Shown: positions 44,351 to 56,915 of the stretch, piece by piece
Layout: each line of letters opens with the position of its first letter
Numbering within the stretch: the stretch's first letter is position 1
Translations under genes and position numbers: made by a program
The notes under the pieces: model-generated
Databases searched by the model: none
Seen by the model: only the letters and a program-made list of their open reading frames with translations
Told to the model about the DNA's origin: nothing
From: Ctenosaura bakeri
Lineage: Eukaryota; Chordata; Lepidosauria; Squamata; Iguanidae
Assembly (NCBI GenBank): GCA_948474755.1
Contig: CAOLHI010003151.1
Span: forward strand, 124,001 to 188,000
DNA: 64,000 bases
Direction of reading: 5' to 3'

Positions 44351-46335
44351 TTGCATGTCAAGCAATTACATTGTTAGAACTGCTGTTTTCTCTCCTTTTT
44401 TTCTGTCTTTAAAGTATCTGTTGTGCTTACTGATAGTTCTGACTGCATTCGGGACATTTTCTATGTTCAATAAAAGTTCCAGATAGAACAAAGATGGCAG
44501 ATTTAACAAGCTGGGAATCCCATAAAATTGTGTTTTTGTTGTATAGAATAGCATGAGAACTGTGGCTTTGGGTCCTTAAAGCTTCAAAAATGCATATAGA
44601 TTTGTTCTCCTGCCGTACACACATAGTGAAATTATTACAGACAGTTGGTGGATCCACCATATGAACATATTAATGAAGGGACTGAGATTAGTTACATCAT
44701 ATTTAGTCACTGCATTGCTTGCGTTTTGATGAGCATCCCATTACTGGGAAAAGAGTAGAATTATCAGATATATCATTGCCGTAAGCAGTAAACAGCTGTG
44801 CTAATGTTCTATAACTGCATGATATGTGTGATGTAAGTCCAAGGTTCAGTGAAAAGATAAACCATTTCATCTAAGATTTAGCTTATTTTCTGAAGAGATT
44901 TTCTTTTTTTAAAAATACTGTTGTGGATTAAGACTTGCTGTCTGAAAATAGTACGGTCCTAACACATGTTTGCCATTTAATCTATACGTGTAAGATCTAG
45001 GTAACACAAGTGTGAGATATTGGGAAACTAAGCCAAAAATTAAAAGGTCTGTGTCTCTGATTCAGCAGAATACCATCCTAGTTATTTGCAGCTGGAATTA
45101 GTTCAGGTCTGACCATCTTGGAAGTCAACACCAAGTGTAATAGCCAAAAGTTATAAAAAAAGAAACATAAGAATAACAAAATGGCTGCCCTGTGTTACTC
45201 TTTTAATTTCAGTGGGCATTTTCTTTCCATTTGGCATCATGAAAAGCAAGCAAGCTTGAGCAGAATCTAGTTTCACTGTAAAGGATAAGATACCACAAAG
45301 CTGTGAAAGTTTTAAGGAAAGTGAAATAAAAATATTGTCAGGTTAAGTAAAATTATAACAACATTCTGAAGGAAAATTAACTGAAATCTAGACTGGAGAA
45401 GATATACAAAGATTCAGTAGATGAGAAATAATAAGTTTGAGGCATAAAACCTTGCTTTCCATTTAATGGTAGCAAAACCATGTAAAAACATATCTCTGGA
45501 GAATGGCCTAAGTGATTCTAAAAAGTAGCATTTTGTGATCTTCTTACCTAAATGACAGCTGTGTTCAGACAGGTGAAACAAATTCCATTGTTCCAGATGG
45601 AGTTAATACCAATGCCTTACAATGTTTACAACAAGGATTCAAATGTTGCAACAAAATTCACCAAGATGACACCAGAGCTAGGATGATTGTATAGTGGATT
45701 CATAAGATGAGTTAAGCATGAGCTGTTCGTCTGCAAACACAACTTCACTCCTCAATTCATTGGTGTGTACTGGCCAACCAGAAAGTATTAAAGCAAATCA
45801 CTGTCTCATGTTTTGTTTGAACTGAGAAACTGATGACCTGCTTCAGAAAAGCCACGACATTACACAAATTTCAAAGTGTGGTTTAATTGTAGGCTTCTAA
45901 ACTTATCTGGGCATTCAACTTTGCATCCTGCAAAGGGGCCCAGCTTCATGGTTCTCCCAGCATGCCAACTGCACTCATCCTAAGCGGTCGTGCAATTTCA
46001 TGGGCTTGGCTGAAGTGACAGCATGATCAACCAATTAGGCACTCAATGGACCAGTTTCTTGCAAGGAGCTGCAAGGGCTTCTCTGTGATGACGTGGAAAG
46101 TAAAGTTCTCTGCCTGGTCTGCCTGGGGAGCTTAAAATCATTTACCCGCATGGGTCTTGTCCTTCTGCTTCAATTATCAGTCCACATTTCTTCTCTAAAT
46201 AATAGGGACAGAGAAAAAAAATGGATTTTTTTTTTAACTTCTTTATTTATTTATTTTATTTTGAATGCTGAAGAACCTGACAAGAAGAATCCTGGACTAA
46301 CGAGAACCTTCCCAATTCAGCAGTTTGCACAAATT
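44351..46335. other. No gene recognised
   Basis: AT-rich, with no recurring repeat and no motif-bearing frame (the longest here are 77 and 83 codons). Confidence 0.35.
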
Positions 46336-46339
46336 TGCA

Positions 46340-46580
46340 CATGACTGTTTAACACAGAGATAATATTTCTATGCAGAAATATTATTTTACACAGAGAAAA
46401 AGCTGTTTCTTGGGAACTTCTTTTGCACAAAATTCATATGTGGTGTTTTTGCACATAAACAGCACAGAAGATTCTAGTTCTCATGCAGAAAATGTTGTTT
46501 TCTGTATCGATACAATTACATGTGAATTTTGTGAAAGATAAGTCTCAAATCACAAACAGGCTTTGAAAACTGCATGGTTT
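46340..46580. repeat. AT-rich interspersed repeat, partial copy 3
   Basis: AATATTTCTATGCAGAAATA, CATGCAGAAAATGTTGTTTT, GATAAGTCTCAAATCACAAA and CAGGCTTTGAAAACT match blocks of 137-905 in the same orientation. A run of A follows at about 46592. Confidence 0.5.
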
Positions 46581-46599
46581 TCCCCATTCGCAAAAAAAA

Positions 46600-47375
46600 A
46601 AAAAAAAAGTGCTAACATTACTCATTGCTTCTTTCATGAAGAATGTTGGTAAATAATTAGATCCCTATTCAGTACCAATACTTGCAGGCTTCATGTTGGG
46701 AGCAGGGGCTATATCTCCATACTTCCATTGCTTTATCCTTATCACAAACAGAATTTTAGGAAGATTATTGTTGTTGTTTTTTAGGAACATCCATTGAGTT
46801 TTAGTTGTTTGTTTGTTTATTTGTTTTTTAAGGAAGATCCAGTGGGGAAGGAATTGGGCCATTTTTCATTACGAGACCTGGAGGTGACTCAAGGACATAC
46901 CCAGCTTAAGTACTGTGGAATCTCCTTTGTTTCCAGGTGGGGAATCACAGTGGAATCCATCTTCTGTCACTCCAGGACATTGCCAGCAATCAAGCTGGCA
47001 GGGTGTGTTTGTCATCAGTTGGTCGGCAGGACATCCACTGCTGGCCAAGCCATTTCCTTATAACAAATGCTGTTGTGAGCTAATTTAGTCCACTATTGTT
47101 TTTCTTGTGTTCCTCACTGCCTTGCTTCACCCCAGTTTCACTACTAGAGCTACAGCACACAGGCATGTTGTGAACCTGCTAGGTATAGGATCCTACTCTT
47201 CATAGAATTCCAAATTCTCATTAAAGACTTAGTGGTTTATTTGGGGGACCAGGCTCAATGCTTTGGATAGCTCACTTAAAATTCATACTAAATCCTAGAG
47301 TGAAATCACCAGCCCCTTGACACAATCCCCACTGGCTTCCATATGCCTTTGAGTGGACTGAAATGACATTCTTTT
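46600..47375. other. No gene recognised
   Basis: The 89-codon frame at 46794-47063 has no recognisable domain. A GTTT-rich run lies at about 46804-46828. Confidence 0.35.
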
Positions 47376-47380
47376 CCCCT

Positions 47381-47428
47381 TCTCCATCTTTTTCTTCTTC
47401 TTCATCATCTTCATCATCATCTTCTTTT
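47381..47428. repeat. (TTC/ATC)n microsatellite
   Basis: TTCTTCTTCTTCATCATC-type run. On the minus strand it gives the acidic stretch of a 99-codon frame that I do not consider a gene. Confidence 0.75.
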
Positions 47429-47429
47429 T

Positions 47430-48690
47430 TTGACCCCCCTTCCCTACCAACTATTGCTTCCTGCCAGATTGCAAAACCTTTTGAAAAATGGCAAATATGA
47501 CATATGGATAACACTCCGTGCAAAACAATGAACTGCATAATATACCAAGACCTTGAACTACAGTAAAACACAGCTGTAAGTCCTTGAAAATATATTGCAA
47601 GTTAGAATTAACACCTTTCGACAAAAATGTTTTTCATTTCCTTGGTTGCATTTTTCTTTCCCTATCTCCTTGTGTCAAGACTTACCATTGTACTGTCTAA
47701 GTGACAGTAAATCTTTAAACTCAGTCTTTTCATATCCCTACATATTCACAAAACCTTTCTAAAATACACATGTAAAGGTAATCTGGGTGTAAGATGCTAA
47801 TAAATGCCGGTGACTTTGTGAACGCATCTGCATTTCATGGATGTGAAAGCCATGATTCTGCACAGCTATTTTATTGTTTAGGCTAACAATGGCCCACATG
47901 TTTTCAGTTGCCATACAGGACACTTGTGTTTTCTTCCCATAAAAGGATGAAAAGAATCTTATTTAAGTTTAAGATTCCTTTGCACAGTTCTAGCTTTTTC
48001 CTAGCCCATCTGTATTATTCTCTCTGTAAAAAGAAATCAGGGACATGCATTGATCAAAGACCTCTAACCAGTGTATATATTTCTTAAAAACTCATTCAGT
48101 TTTTTGTAAAAGCTGATAGACTTTGCCATGAAGAAAGAGCTACCTCCTTATTCCCAGACAGTGCTGTCTTGCTGAATTCTAACACAAGTCATTGTGCTTA
48201 TTGTGCTTGAATCACGGCTATCATCATCATTATCATCTCAAGAAGAAGATCAGGTGAAGTGTTAACAGACTGGAGAATTGGTATGGATTTTTAAAAAATA
48301 AAATTTTCATAAAAATGATAAACACTGTAAGTTTTTCTTTAAACAGTGTGGAGAGAACAGTTGGTCTTCAGACAACATTCAGGTTTCCTTCTGTTTGAGT
48401 GGTTGAAACCTGTCTGTTGTGTTTTTCAGAATCTCACCTGCATTTTTATTCTGGCTAAGTTCCATATCAGGTTGCAAAACTATGCATATTTTGATATGCT
48501 ATTTTACTAATGTACACCTCATTTATTTTGTACATTTTTCTTACTGTACTACTATTTTCTTCATTCGCTAAATGCTGTGTGCATTCAAACAGCAAAAATT
48601 TTGACAATGATGAGAAACTGAAGGATAATGAACATATTTTTCTTAATAGTCTTCAGACAGTTATTTGAAAAAGAAATATTAAAAATCTCA
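47430..48690. other. No gene recognised
   Basis: AT-rich sequence with no repeat or coding motif. A short run of CATCAT units lies near 48221-48238. Confidence 0.35.
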
Positions 48691-48697
48691 GTCAAGG

Positions 48698-48698
48698 A

Positions 48699-48758
<60 letters not shown>

Positions 48759-48786
48759 GATGACGGCAATGATGTTGATGATGAGG
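48698..48786. repeat. (GAT)n microsatellite
   Basis: Nearly 90 bases of GAT/ATG units: a pure 5' part, then interruptions (GGTGATG, GACGGC, GTTGATG). The frames over it (poly-Met on plus, poly-Ile on minus, 116 and 98 codons) are artefacts. Confidence 0.9.
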
Positions 48787-48789
48787 CTC

Positions 48790-49770
48790 AGTGTCTCCCA
48801 ACCACCATGGACAGAAACTATGCTGGATGGAGGATTTTGGGAGCCGTTACTCCAAAATGTCACTTTTCTAGTCTTGTCCATATTTGTCTTTAATTATACA
48901 TTGATAGAAACTAATTTGCCTATAGCTGATCAAGCAGGCAAGAGTTCACAAAACCTTATGCTAAATAAAATATGTTAGTTTTTAACATATCATTTGTAGT
49001 TGTTGTCATTGTTACAACAAGTAGTGATACAACTATTTCAACTACTACTGAAGTAGCCGTGTTAGAGCTTGTCTGAGATTTCTTTTCTTTTTATGGTGGC
49101 TTTGATCAACTGTAGGGAAATATTCTTTCCCTTCCTCTGTGGCATCACAACTTAGTCCCTGTCAGTAACAAGATCCTGGACATGAAGAAGGATATTCATT
49201 ATTATAACAAAATCAATATTTTTAGATGAGGGTGATTACTCTCTATTTACACAAAGTTTATTTGACCAGCTTCCAATAGCCCCCAAGGTGCTTATAAAAG
49301 TAAATAACATATAGTTGTCTGGTAACACTACATCATAGTGTGAGAGAGAGCAAGAGATAGACAGAGAGTTTCTTGAACACTAGATGCTGGAAGCAAGCTA
49401 AAGTAATCCTTTAATTAGATCTTAATTATGAATACTTCAAAGACTCAGACTATTCCCACCACACAGTGGTTAATGCTTTAAAGAGTTCCTATAAAAACTG
49501 AGCCTGTTATATATGTGTGTTCTTATTAAAACAAACACAATTCCACCAAGTCCCATTGATTTCCTTAGAACAGGAGAACACATGCATAGTTCTGTCCTGC
49601 TGACTTTCATAGGAATGAAAAATCTTTGTCTCTGCAAGTGTCAAAACCCTCAAACTGAGGTGCACAATGAGCAATTTAGTTGTCCAGTAAATTTCATTAG
49701 GAAAAGACAGAAGTAAGAAAGGGTAAAAATAACTTGGTAACAGACACAAAATAATTATATATTTATTTTA
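48790..49770. other. No gene recognised
   Basis: No motif-bearing frame. There is a GAGA-rich patch near 49342-49368. Confidence 0.35.
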
Positions 49771-49775
49771 ACTAA

Positions 49776-49977
49776 GGCCATTTCTGCACTAGATTGTGAT
49801 AGTGCTATTATTCCACTTTCAACAACCTGTAGAATGCTGAAGTTTGTAGTTTACTGTGGCCAAAGGGCTCTCTAGATGAGAATTCTAAATGCCCCTCCCC
49901 AAACTGCAAACTCCAGGATTCCATAGGATGTTGAAAGTGGAATAATAGCACTATAGCAGTCTAGTGTGGAAATGGCC
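49776..49977. mobile_element. Palindromic MITE, family A, with TAA target duplication
   Basis: GGCCATTTCTGCACTAGATT to TAGTGTGGAAATGGCC, with TAA on both sides (49773-49775 and 49978-49980). TAA fits the TWA preference of PIF/Harbinger transposases. The centre is AGATGAGAATTCTAAATGCC. Confidence 0.85.
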
Positions 49978-50357
49978 TAAGATAAAGGGAAAGGGAAGAA
50001 TAACTGATTCCTATTTGAGCATGAGCTTTTGTGGGTATTAGTCCACTTACTCAGACACACTGGTAGAATCATATGAAAGCCACAGTATTTAAAGCATAAT
50101 TACACAATAACTGTTTAATTATGCCTTAAAAACCTCTGGCTTTCATATACTTTATCAGTGCATCTGAGAAGTAGACTGATATCCAAGAAAATATAAATTG
50201 GTCTTAAAAATCCAGCTAGATTTGTTTTTCCCCTCCTTCTCTTATTTTTTTATACTATAACAAAATAGCATGGCTCTACCTTTGAAAAATCCCACTAAGG
50301 TGATTATCTCCATTCCATAACCAAGCATGGAGCCAGAATGAAATGTATATAAACACA

Positions 50358-50523
50358 GGCCATTTCCACAGTAGGCTGTTATAGTGCTATTATTCCACTT
50401 TCAACATCCTATGGAATCCTGGGGTCTGCAGTTTAGGGAGATGCCTCAACTGCAAACCCTAGGATTCCATAGGATGTTGAAAGTAGAATAATAGCACTAT
50501 AACAGTTTATGGCAGAAATGGTC
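50358..50523. mobile_element. Palindromic MITE, family A, with ACA target duplication
   Basis: GGCCATTTCCACAGTAGGCT to TATGGCAGAAATGGTC, with ACA on both sides (50355-50357 and 50524-50526). The arms are very similar (GGATGTTGAAAGTAGAATAA), and the centre is shortened. It is one of the least diverged copies. Confidence 0.85.
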
Positions 50524-50529
50524 ACAGTC

Positions 50530-52820
50530 TTCTCCAGAAACCCTGGAGAGTGAGGGGCTACCACATACTGCCTGTCAGAAATGGAATATTATAGATTAAC
50601 CAGCAATTATCCAATGTATTAGGAAGGGCTTTTTCAACAGTGATCTTCCCAGTGTCTGTTTTAAGCATACTGCAGAGGCATTCATCTTTGCTCACTCAGC
50701 CAATCTTCCTTGGCTATTCTTATAAACTAGGAGGGTCAAGGACCAACTATGCCTATGATGGACCTCACCTCTCCAAGGTCTCTGCAAACCAAAAAGCATC
50801 CATTATTGCTGGTCACTGAGGGGAACAATACTACATCCACTGCATCAACTACAACATCTGAGTCAAAACAGATCCTACTGATTTCATCTACAGAGTGTCA
50901 TGCAAATTGTTTACAGGAAATTGTTGAGTGGTCTGCATTCTCCTCTTATGAGCCAGAGTGTAAAAGGCCCTTGACTATTCAAAATAGCTCTGCAGAATAA
51001 CTCTGAGCAGATGCAATGCTGACAGGGACATTCTTATTTTTTCCTGCCAGCACTGCCATATAAAAACATTCACGACTTTGTACAGCAATATTTCCTTGAT
51101 CAGCAAGGATTGCTATGTAAACAAAAAATTGGTGTCAAGATTTTTTTTTATTTTTTTATTTTTATTTTTTTGTCTTTAGCTGAGCTACTTTGACCAAGTT
51201 ATTCAGATTTTCAGTCCTGCATATAGAGAAGGATGGTAGAAGAAGTTTCCACAGCTTTTTTCATAAATTTTCAGTTGAAGGTTGGAAAAAAGGATTATGC
51301 CTATATAAATATGTGTCTCTTAGGGCCCCCTCTGCTCTAACAGAAACCCTGCTTCTTCAGCATCCAAAAATTCTCCTTTTTTAAAAAAATGAAGGATTTC
51401 AAGTGGACTTCCCTGTACTTCATGTCCATATATGTTGATGGTTTATTTTACCCATGACTAATTGAAGAGCCGAGACCACAACATTTCCATCCTTTTTCCC
51501 CCTAGTATATCCTAGGGGAGCAGCAAGAAGAGAATGCATCATCATCTAAGAACAAGAAATGCAGGTAGTGCACATCTTGTTTACAAGTACATTTGCTTTC
51601 CCAGGAGTCTTCAGGAGGTACGAGGCATGTGTTCCTAGTGTACCTTGTTCTTGAAGGGAAATAAGATCTTCTTGCTACTCCCATCACTAAATTTGAGTGG
51701 CAAACCCAGCAGCAGCAAGATGGTGGTGGTTTTTGCACCCTGAAATATTTTGTTGGTTTAAAACTGGTCCCTAGATCCATGGGAGTTGTTGACTTTTGAT
51801 GGTTTGTCAGTTCAGTATGATGACCATATATATATACACAATAGGTGTCATAAAAGATAAAAAATGGAGTGTCAGTAGGAATGTGAGTTAAAAGAAAACT
51901 GATGTTTTAAAATGGAATTAGAAACACAAACAAATGAAACTTCATATAAGGAACAGATGATGCCTTTTTAGTTTATTTAACATTTCCTAAGTTAATGTTG
52001 TATGTTTTACAGGCAAACGTCATTTTTTCTTGAAAACACCTCACAGGGGAGGATGTTTCCCAGATTTAATTGGAGAACCAGGAATGGTGGAGACTAAATC
52101 TCTTCTTTAATCAAGTTTTGCAGATATCTATCCTTCCCTCTATGAAGGTGCTATGAGATATGCCTTCCTACAAGATGCAGAGATTAAGAAATTAAAATAA
52201 TGGTGCAAATAAGATTATGATCAGAGCATAAAAAGTAACTTTTTAAAAGAAACCAATTCACAGTATTCATTACATTGTTAGAAAAGTAGCCCTTTAGTGT
52301 TATAATGTTGAAATGGTAACTTGTTGCATTAATTGTGCTACTAATTACATTCTGTTATTTATTGAGGGCTAATGACTTTGGGATTTATAAGAAAATGACA
52401 CAAATGTGAAAAAAAATCTGACCCCCAAAATGCCTTTAAAATTGACTTTTGGAAATATTTACAAATTGTTTCTCATTACACAAATAAAACAACACCGTTC
52501 TTACTCATAACATTGCTTCCAGTTTTATCTTTCTTAATTTATAAGCCACCTGCAACAAGTTACTTCAGTTGCTTCCAAGCTCTGAGTATGATCATTAATA
52601 AAAGGAAAAAAGAGTCTGAAACTATTGGTGGCATTGGTAGTATTTTGTAAAAATAAAGAATCCTGAATATCAAAGAAGAACCTAAAAGATTTTGAACAAA
52701 CACAACTTGGAGCTATCACATGCTTCAACCACAACCCTGAAAGTCTGAAACACGTTTTTGCTTGCTATTAAACAATCTAGTAATGAAATGAAGAAGCAAT
52801 TACATATAACTCACAGTCCC
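50530..52820. other. No gene recognised
   Basis: The 83-codon frame at 50749-51000 and the 92-codon minus-strand frame at 51502-51780 have no recognisable motif. There is a T-rich run at 51141-51171 and an AT run near 51828. Confidence 0.3.
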
Positions 52821-52822
52821 TC

Positions 52823-53218
52823 TCACAAAGCACAGTGATAGAGAGCTCCTAGTAAAATGTGTCCTAGAGTTAGAAGGTGAACCTGCCTGTCCTTCATCCT
52901 CTCTCCCTGCTCCCCTACTTGGACATTCTCACAGAAACCAGAAACATTTTTTGCTTTGTTTTGTTTTGCTTGTGACAATTGCACACTTCCAGAACCTGAA
53001 TTCTGTACAAAGCATTGTGCAGGGTCTAAATTTGGTTCTGGCAGCTTCAGAAGGAAGCCCATGTTATCTTGAGAGGCACTGGAATTGATCTGAAGGGACT
53101 GAGCTTGGCTTGGTCTGTGGAATTTTTCTGAATCAATGCATACCTGTTGCTTCTGTTTCTCTCTCCCCACAAAGAAATCTTCATCCATACTATAATGGCT
53201 GTTAGAGAAGTTGCTCAT
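52823..53218 (-). other. Unrecognised 131-codon open frame
   Basis: It starts MSNFSNSHYSMDEDFFVGRE and is polar, with Gln, Ser and Asn richness, and no membrane segment. It has no recognisable domain and no visible exon boundaries. Among single frames outside low-complexity repeats it is one of the longest. It may still be chance, given many frames over 64 kb, or an old transposon or retrogene piece. Confidence 0.12.
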
Positions 53219-53219
53219 T

Positions 53220-54320
53220 GATATTGTTGGTACAGACTGGGGTATACATTAGTCTCAAGTTTCATAGTCTGAAGGATTTCTGTCATATTCTCAATCTGTT
53301 TTCCATGTTAAATGCTAATCTCTTTGCAGATACCCAGGGGATTCAGACTTTGAACCTCTAAATTCTGTTGGCACAAGACCATCAGAATGAATAAGAAATA
53401 TTTTGAGAAAGAAGTTTGAGGATTAGACTGCTACTAGTTTGGAAAGAAACAAACAAGGAGAACAAAACTCAAACCTCTACTTTGACATTGTACAATTTAA
53501 ATGCCCTCTTCCCCCAAGGTCATGTGAGTTTTCCTTTTGGCAAATTTAGGAAAGGCTCCAAGGTTTAGAATAAGTATGGATCATCAGTGACATCCAGTGG
53601 TTACTCAAGTAATCACAAATATGTAGCACCAATCTAGCAGCCTTGTCCTAGCCGAAGTAGAAAGAATTTTGTGTCACTATTTATTGTTTATTAAAATGGC
53701 GTTAATGTGCGTGATACTTTGTAGAATTTTGTTAGAAAATGATATACAAGTCCCTGTCAAGAAACCTTACAATCTGAATTTTGAAAGGAATTCTACAAAA
53801 TAAAAGTGCATCACTGATCTGATGCAATATGAAAATTACAATTTAAACTTCTATGATAAATTTCCCTATCCCAAGACTGATCTCCACTGGTCATTGTTCC
53901 AGCTGGAAAATCTACAGTGAGGCATGTCTGTATCCAAGATAGCATGGAGATTAACTTAAGAAATTCACACACCAAAAACCAGCTACAAATATGGAGTGGT
54001 GTTGTACAGCAGTGAAAAAGATTTGTTCTTTTTTTTTGTGTGTGTGTGATTGTAACAGCTATAGCCATTCACTTGTTGAAAACAGTAATGAAAAATGGGA
54101 ACACATCTAATTCCTTATCTCATCTCCTTTGTTAGTAGTCAGCTGATCTAAAAGCATGCTACTCCTCCAATTTTTTGCTACCCTCATTTATCAAAACCTT
54201 TTAAACCAAAAGTAGTCAACAGAACATGTCTACAGAATTAAACCTACAGGTTAATATTAAAGCTAAGCCCAGATGGCCCCCCGAACCATCTCCCTCCATG
54301 AGGAAAGTCATTCTTCACAA
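53220..54320. other. No gene recognised
   Basis: AT-rich, with a T/TG run near 54030-54048. The 85-codon minus-strand frame has no motif. Confidence 0.35.
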
Positions 54321-54324
54321 ATTT

Positions 54325-54660
54325 CACTAAGGTAACAATGAGTAATTTTAGCAATTTTATTCCCACTACAAGGAAGTCTTAGAAAACCACACACTTTTTA
54401 ATGGGTATTTATTATTTGGGACTTGTTCTGTATGTAATGCACATGGTTGTTTTGAAAATAGCATTTTGTGTGCAGGAAACAGTCTTTTCAGTGGGGAAAA
54501 TAATATGTCAATTGACAATTATTAATTCCTGCATAAGAAGTGCTGTTTTCTGCACAGAAAATGCTATACTTGGAGATTTATTCTGTGTAAAAGTGTGCAC
54601 ATGTTTGATTAACATAGAAAACAGAATTTTTGGCATAGGAATTGATATTTCTTATGGTTT
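54325..54660. repeat. AT-rich interspersed repeat, partial copy 4
   Basis: TTCACTAAGGTAACAATGAG, GGAAAATAATATGTCAATTG, AGTGCTGTTTTCTGCACAGA and AAATGCTAT match the 137-905 family in the same orientation. Confidence 0.5.
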
Positions 54661-54661
54661 A

Positions 54662-56495
54662 GCACCTTAGCCTGGCTCTTAAATATTACATTTCTGATGA
54701 CTGACTGCAGACACAACTTACTCCTAATGCAGCTGTTTATAGTACTGGTCTTTTGCTGCAAGCCACTGTAGGGATAGTGATGTGGCCAGTAGTTGTAGGG
54801 AAGAGATAAAATTAGTACTTTGTAATACTCTGTCCTCCAATTCCCCAAAGGTTTTGCTCATCAATGAAAAAAATATGATTCTCAACTTACTTTATGCCCC
54901 AGCTTTTCTCCCAAAACAGGACTCAAGGCAGAATTGAAGGAGGCTAAAAAGTTTTCTATTTTCTATCTCATCTCATTATCAGGGCAGAATTTCATTGGGA
55001 GTTTTTGACCACTTTTCTGCAGATATTTCTAAAGCTTTGTGTGTCTTGAATAGTGCAAGATGGATGAGATGGCCTGTGAGTTTTTCTGTCTCTGTGTGTT
55101 TTCTTCCTATTATATATCACTTCATCACTCTGCAGCTTTCCTGGTTGCCTGCGCGTTCTGGTCTTTAAACAAACGCACACTACCATGAAGTTTTTACCAG
55201 ACCATACTTGAACTGTAGGAATCTGGGTATGTTGCCAACTGCTGGTAACAGAACTGGTCAATGACACACATTCCACAGCAGGCCAGTAACTCTGAACCTG
55301 ACCCGTGAGAATTCTCAGATTCCTCAGGTTCTGTGCTCTGACAAAGCACTCCACTGCTAAGAAAGAACTGGGCACTTATTCACTTACTGCCCCACTCCAT
55401 AGTGTCTCAGAAATCTCTCTGTTGGTAGAGCTACCAAGCTTTATGACAGTTTTTTTGGGGATCACATTGGGACATGTAGCAGAATGACAGAATTCTGTCA
55501 TTGTAGTATATTTTCCAATACAGGATTTCAGCTTTTATGTATTACATACCCCTAGAGGACCAGGTTGCAGAAGATTCTCATAAGGCTTGGGATTAAAAGT
55601 AAATGCCATCATCACTACAGAAAGACACAAACAAATTTTGTCTTGCAGAAAGATGGCATGACTTCAAACCACAACTGAAAAATTGTCTCCAAAGACTTCC
55701 TGAGGATAAAACAACATCAGACAAAGAAACTTCAGGGATAGTTTACAGAGGTGTCTGTTCTTCTGTTCTTCATTAATTCTTTTGGTATGGAAAAGTAAAA
55801 ATTTAGTTCTTTTTAGCTAAATGGAAAAAAAATATCTCTCATCCCCACAAAAGCAAGACAAAATTCCCTTTTGTCTCCTTTTCCTTTTCTTCTTTCAAAT
55901 ACACAAAATAACTTTTGTACTATAACAAAAGAAGTTCAAAACCATGACTATAGTTTGATGAACTTTCCACAGTACAAGAAATAGACTGAACTTCTGATTT
56001 ATTAAATTTAAAAAAATAGTACAATTAGTTTCTAATGTGTAAAGCTAGCTTTAAAAAAAGTCTTGTGTTATCTTGCCTTATCTTAGATTAAAAATGCTGC
56101 TCTTTGACCATTTTGAAATTGTTTGAATACCAAGACATTAAATTTAAATGACAAAAATTAAAGCTGAATCAATTTTTGGTGAGTTTCAATGTTCAGAATG
56201 GTATTTCCTTAGAGATATATGCCTCAGTAGTCAGATCTGCTGATTAAGCCCCTGCTTTCTTTTCAATCAGTCAGAAAACAAAGAATGCTAAATGCAGGAT
56301 ATGTAGATGAGGCAAATCATATCCTATGACAAACATATCTCTTTACTATTTGAGGGAACAAGTATTCTTTAAAAAAAAAATTCTAAAGTATCATCTCATT
56401 TCAAACTTACCTAAGAAATCATGTTTCTTACTAGAAGAAATAGGAAAGTGTAGAATTGGAGAGAGAGAGAAAAGAAATAAAAAGGTTTGCTCTTA
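54662..56495. other. No gene recognised
   Basis: A 127-codon minus-strand frame (54992-55375) lies here. It has no motif and no membrane segment. I saw no repeat. Confidence 0.3.
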
Positions 56496-56499
56496 CCAA

Positions 56500-56915
56500 G
56501 GCCATTTCTGCACCTTACCTGATTCTGTTGTCCTCCTGTTGAAATCCTGGTGGCATCCTTTGCTGGGAAAGGAGCGCAACTGGAACACTCCCCTCCACAC
56601 CTGACTGGCTTTCTGTGGAAGGGAGCATGAGTGACATGCACCTGCCTTCTGCAGCACAACTAGGCTCTTTCCCATGCTACTCTGGGTAAGAAAGTGCTTC
56701 CATTGTGCTTTCTGTCATTCTACATGGCCAACAAGGACTGGGAGCATCATGTGTTTGGGGGTCATTGACAGAGTTTTTCCATTAATGATATACCCTGCAA
56801 TCACGCCAACTGGCAATGTGAGAAGGATGGGACATGACGTCATGCAGAAGCATTGTTGTAGTCCCGCTCCTCTCACATCCCCATGTCAGGATGGTATCAT
56901 TGTGTGGAAAAGTCC
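56500..56915. mobile_element. GGCC-ended non-autonomous DNA transposon
   Basis: It starts GGCCATTTCTGCACC and ends TGTGGAAAAGTCC. The flanks CAA and CTA match imperfectly, so the target duplication is uncertain. The interior is moderately GC-rich and holds a perfect 12-base palindrome CATGACGTCATG (56833-56844) that includes a consensus CRE (TGACGTCA). Confidence 0.6.

Noticed and set aside
47272..47571. Acidic 99-codon minus-strand frame
   Set aside because: Acidic run comes from a TTC/ATC microsatellite.
48628..48978. 116-codon frame with a poly-Met run, and its opposite frame with poly-Ile
   Set aside because: Translation of the GAT microsatellite.
54992..55375. 127-codon minus-strand frame
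   Set aside because: No recognisable domain, membrane segment or exon boundary. A frame of this length is possible by chance over 64 kb.
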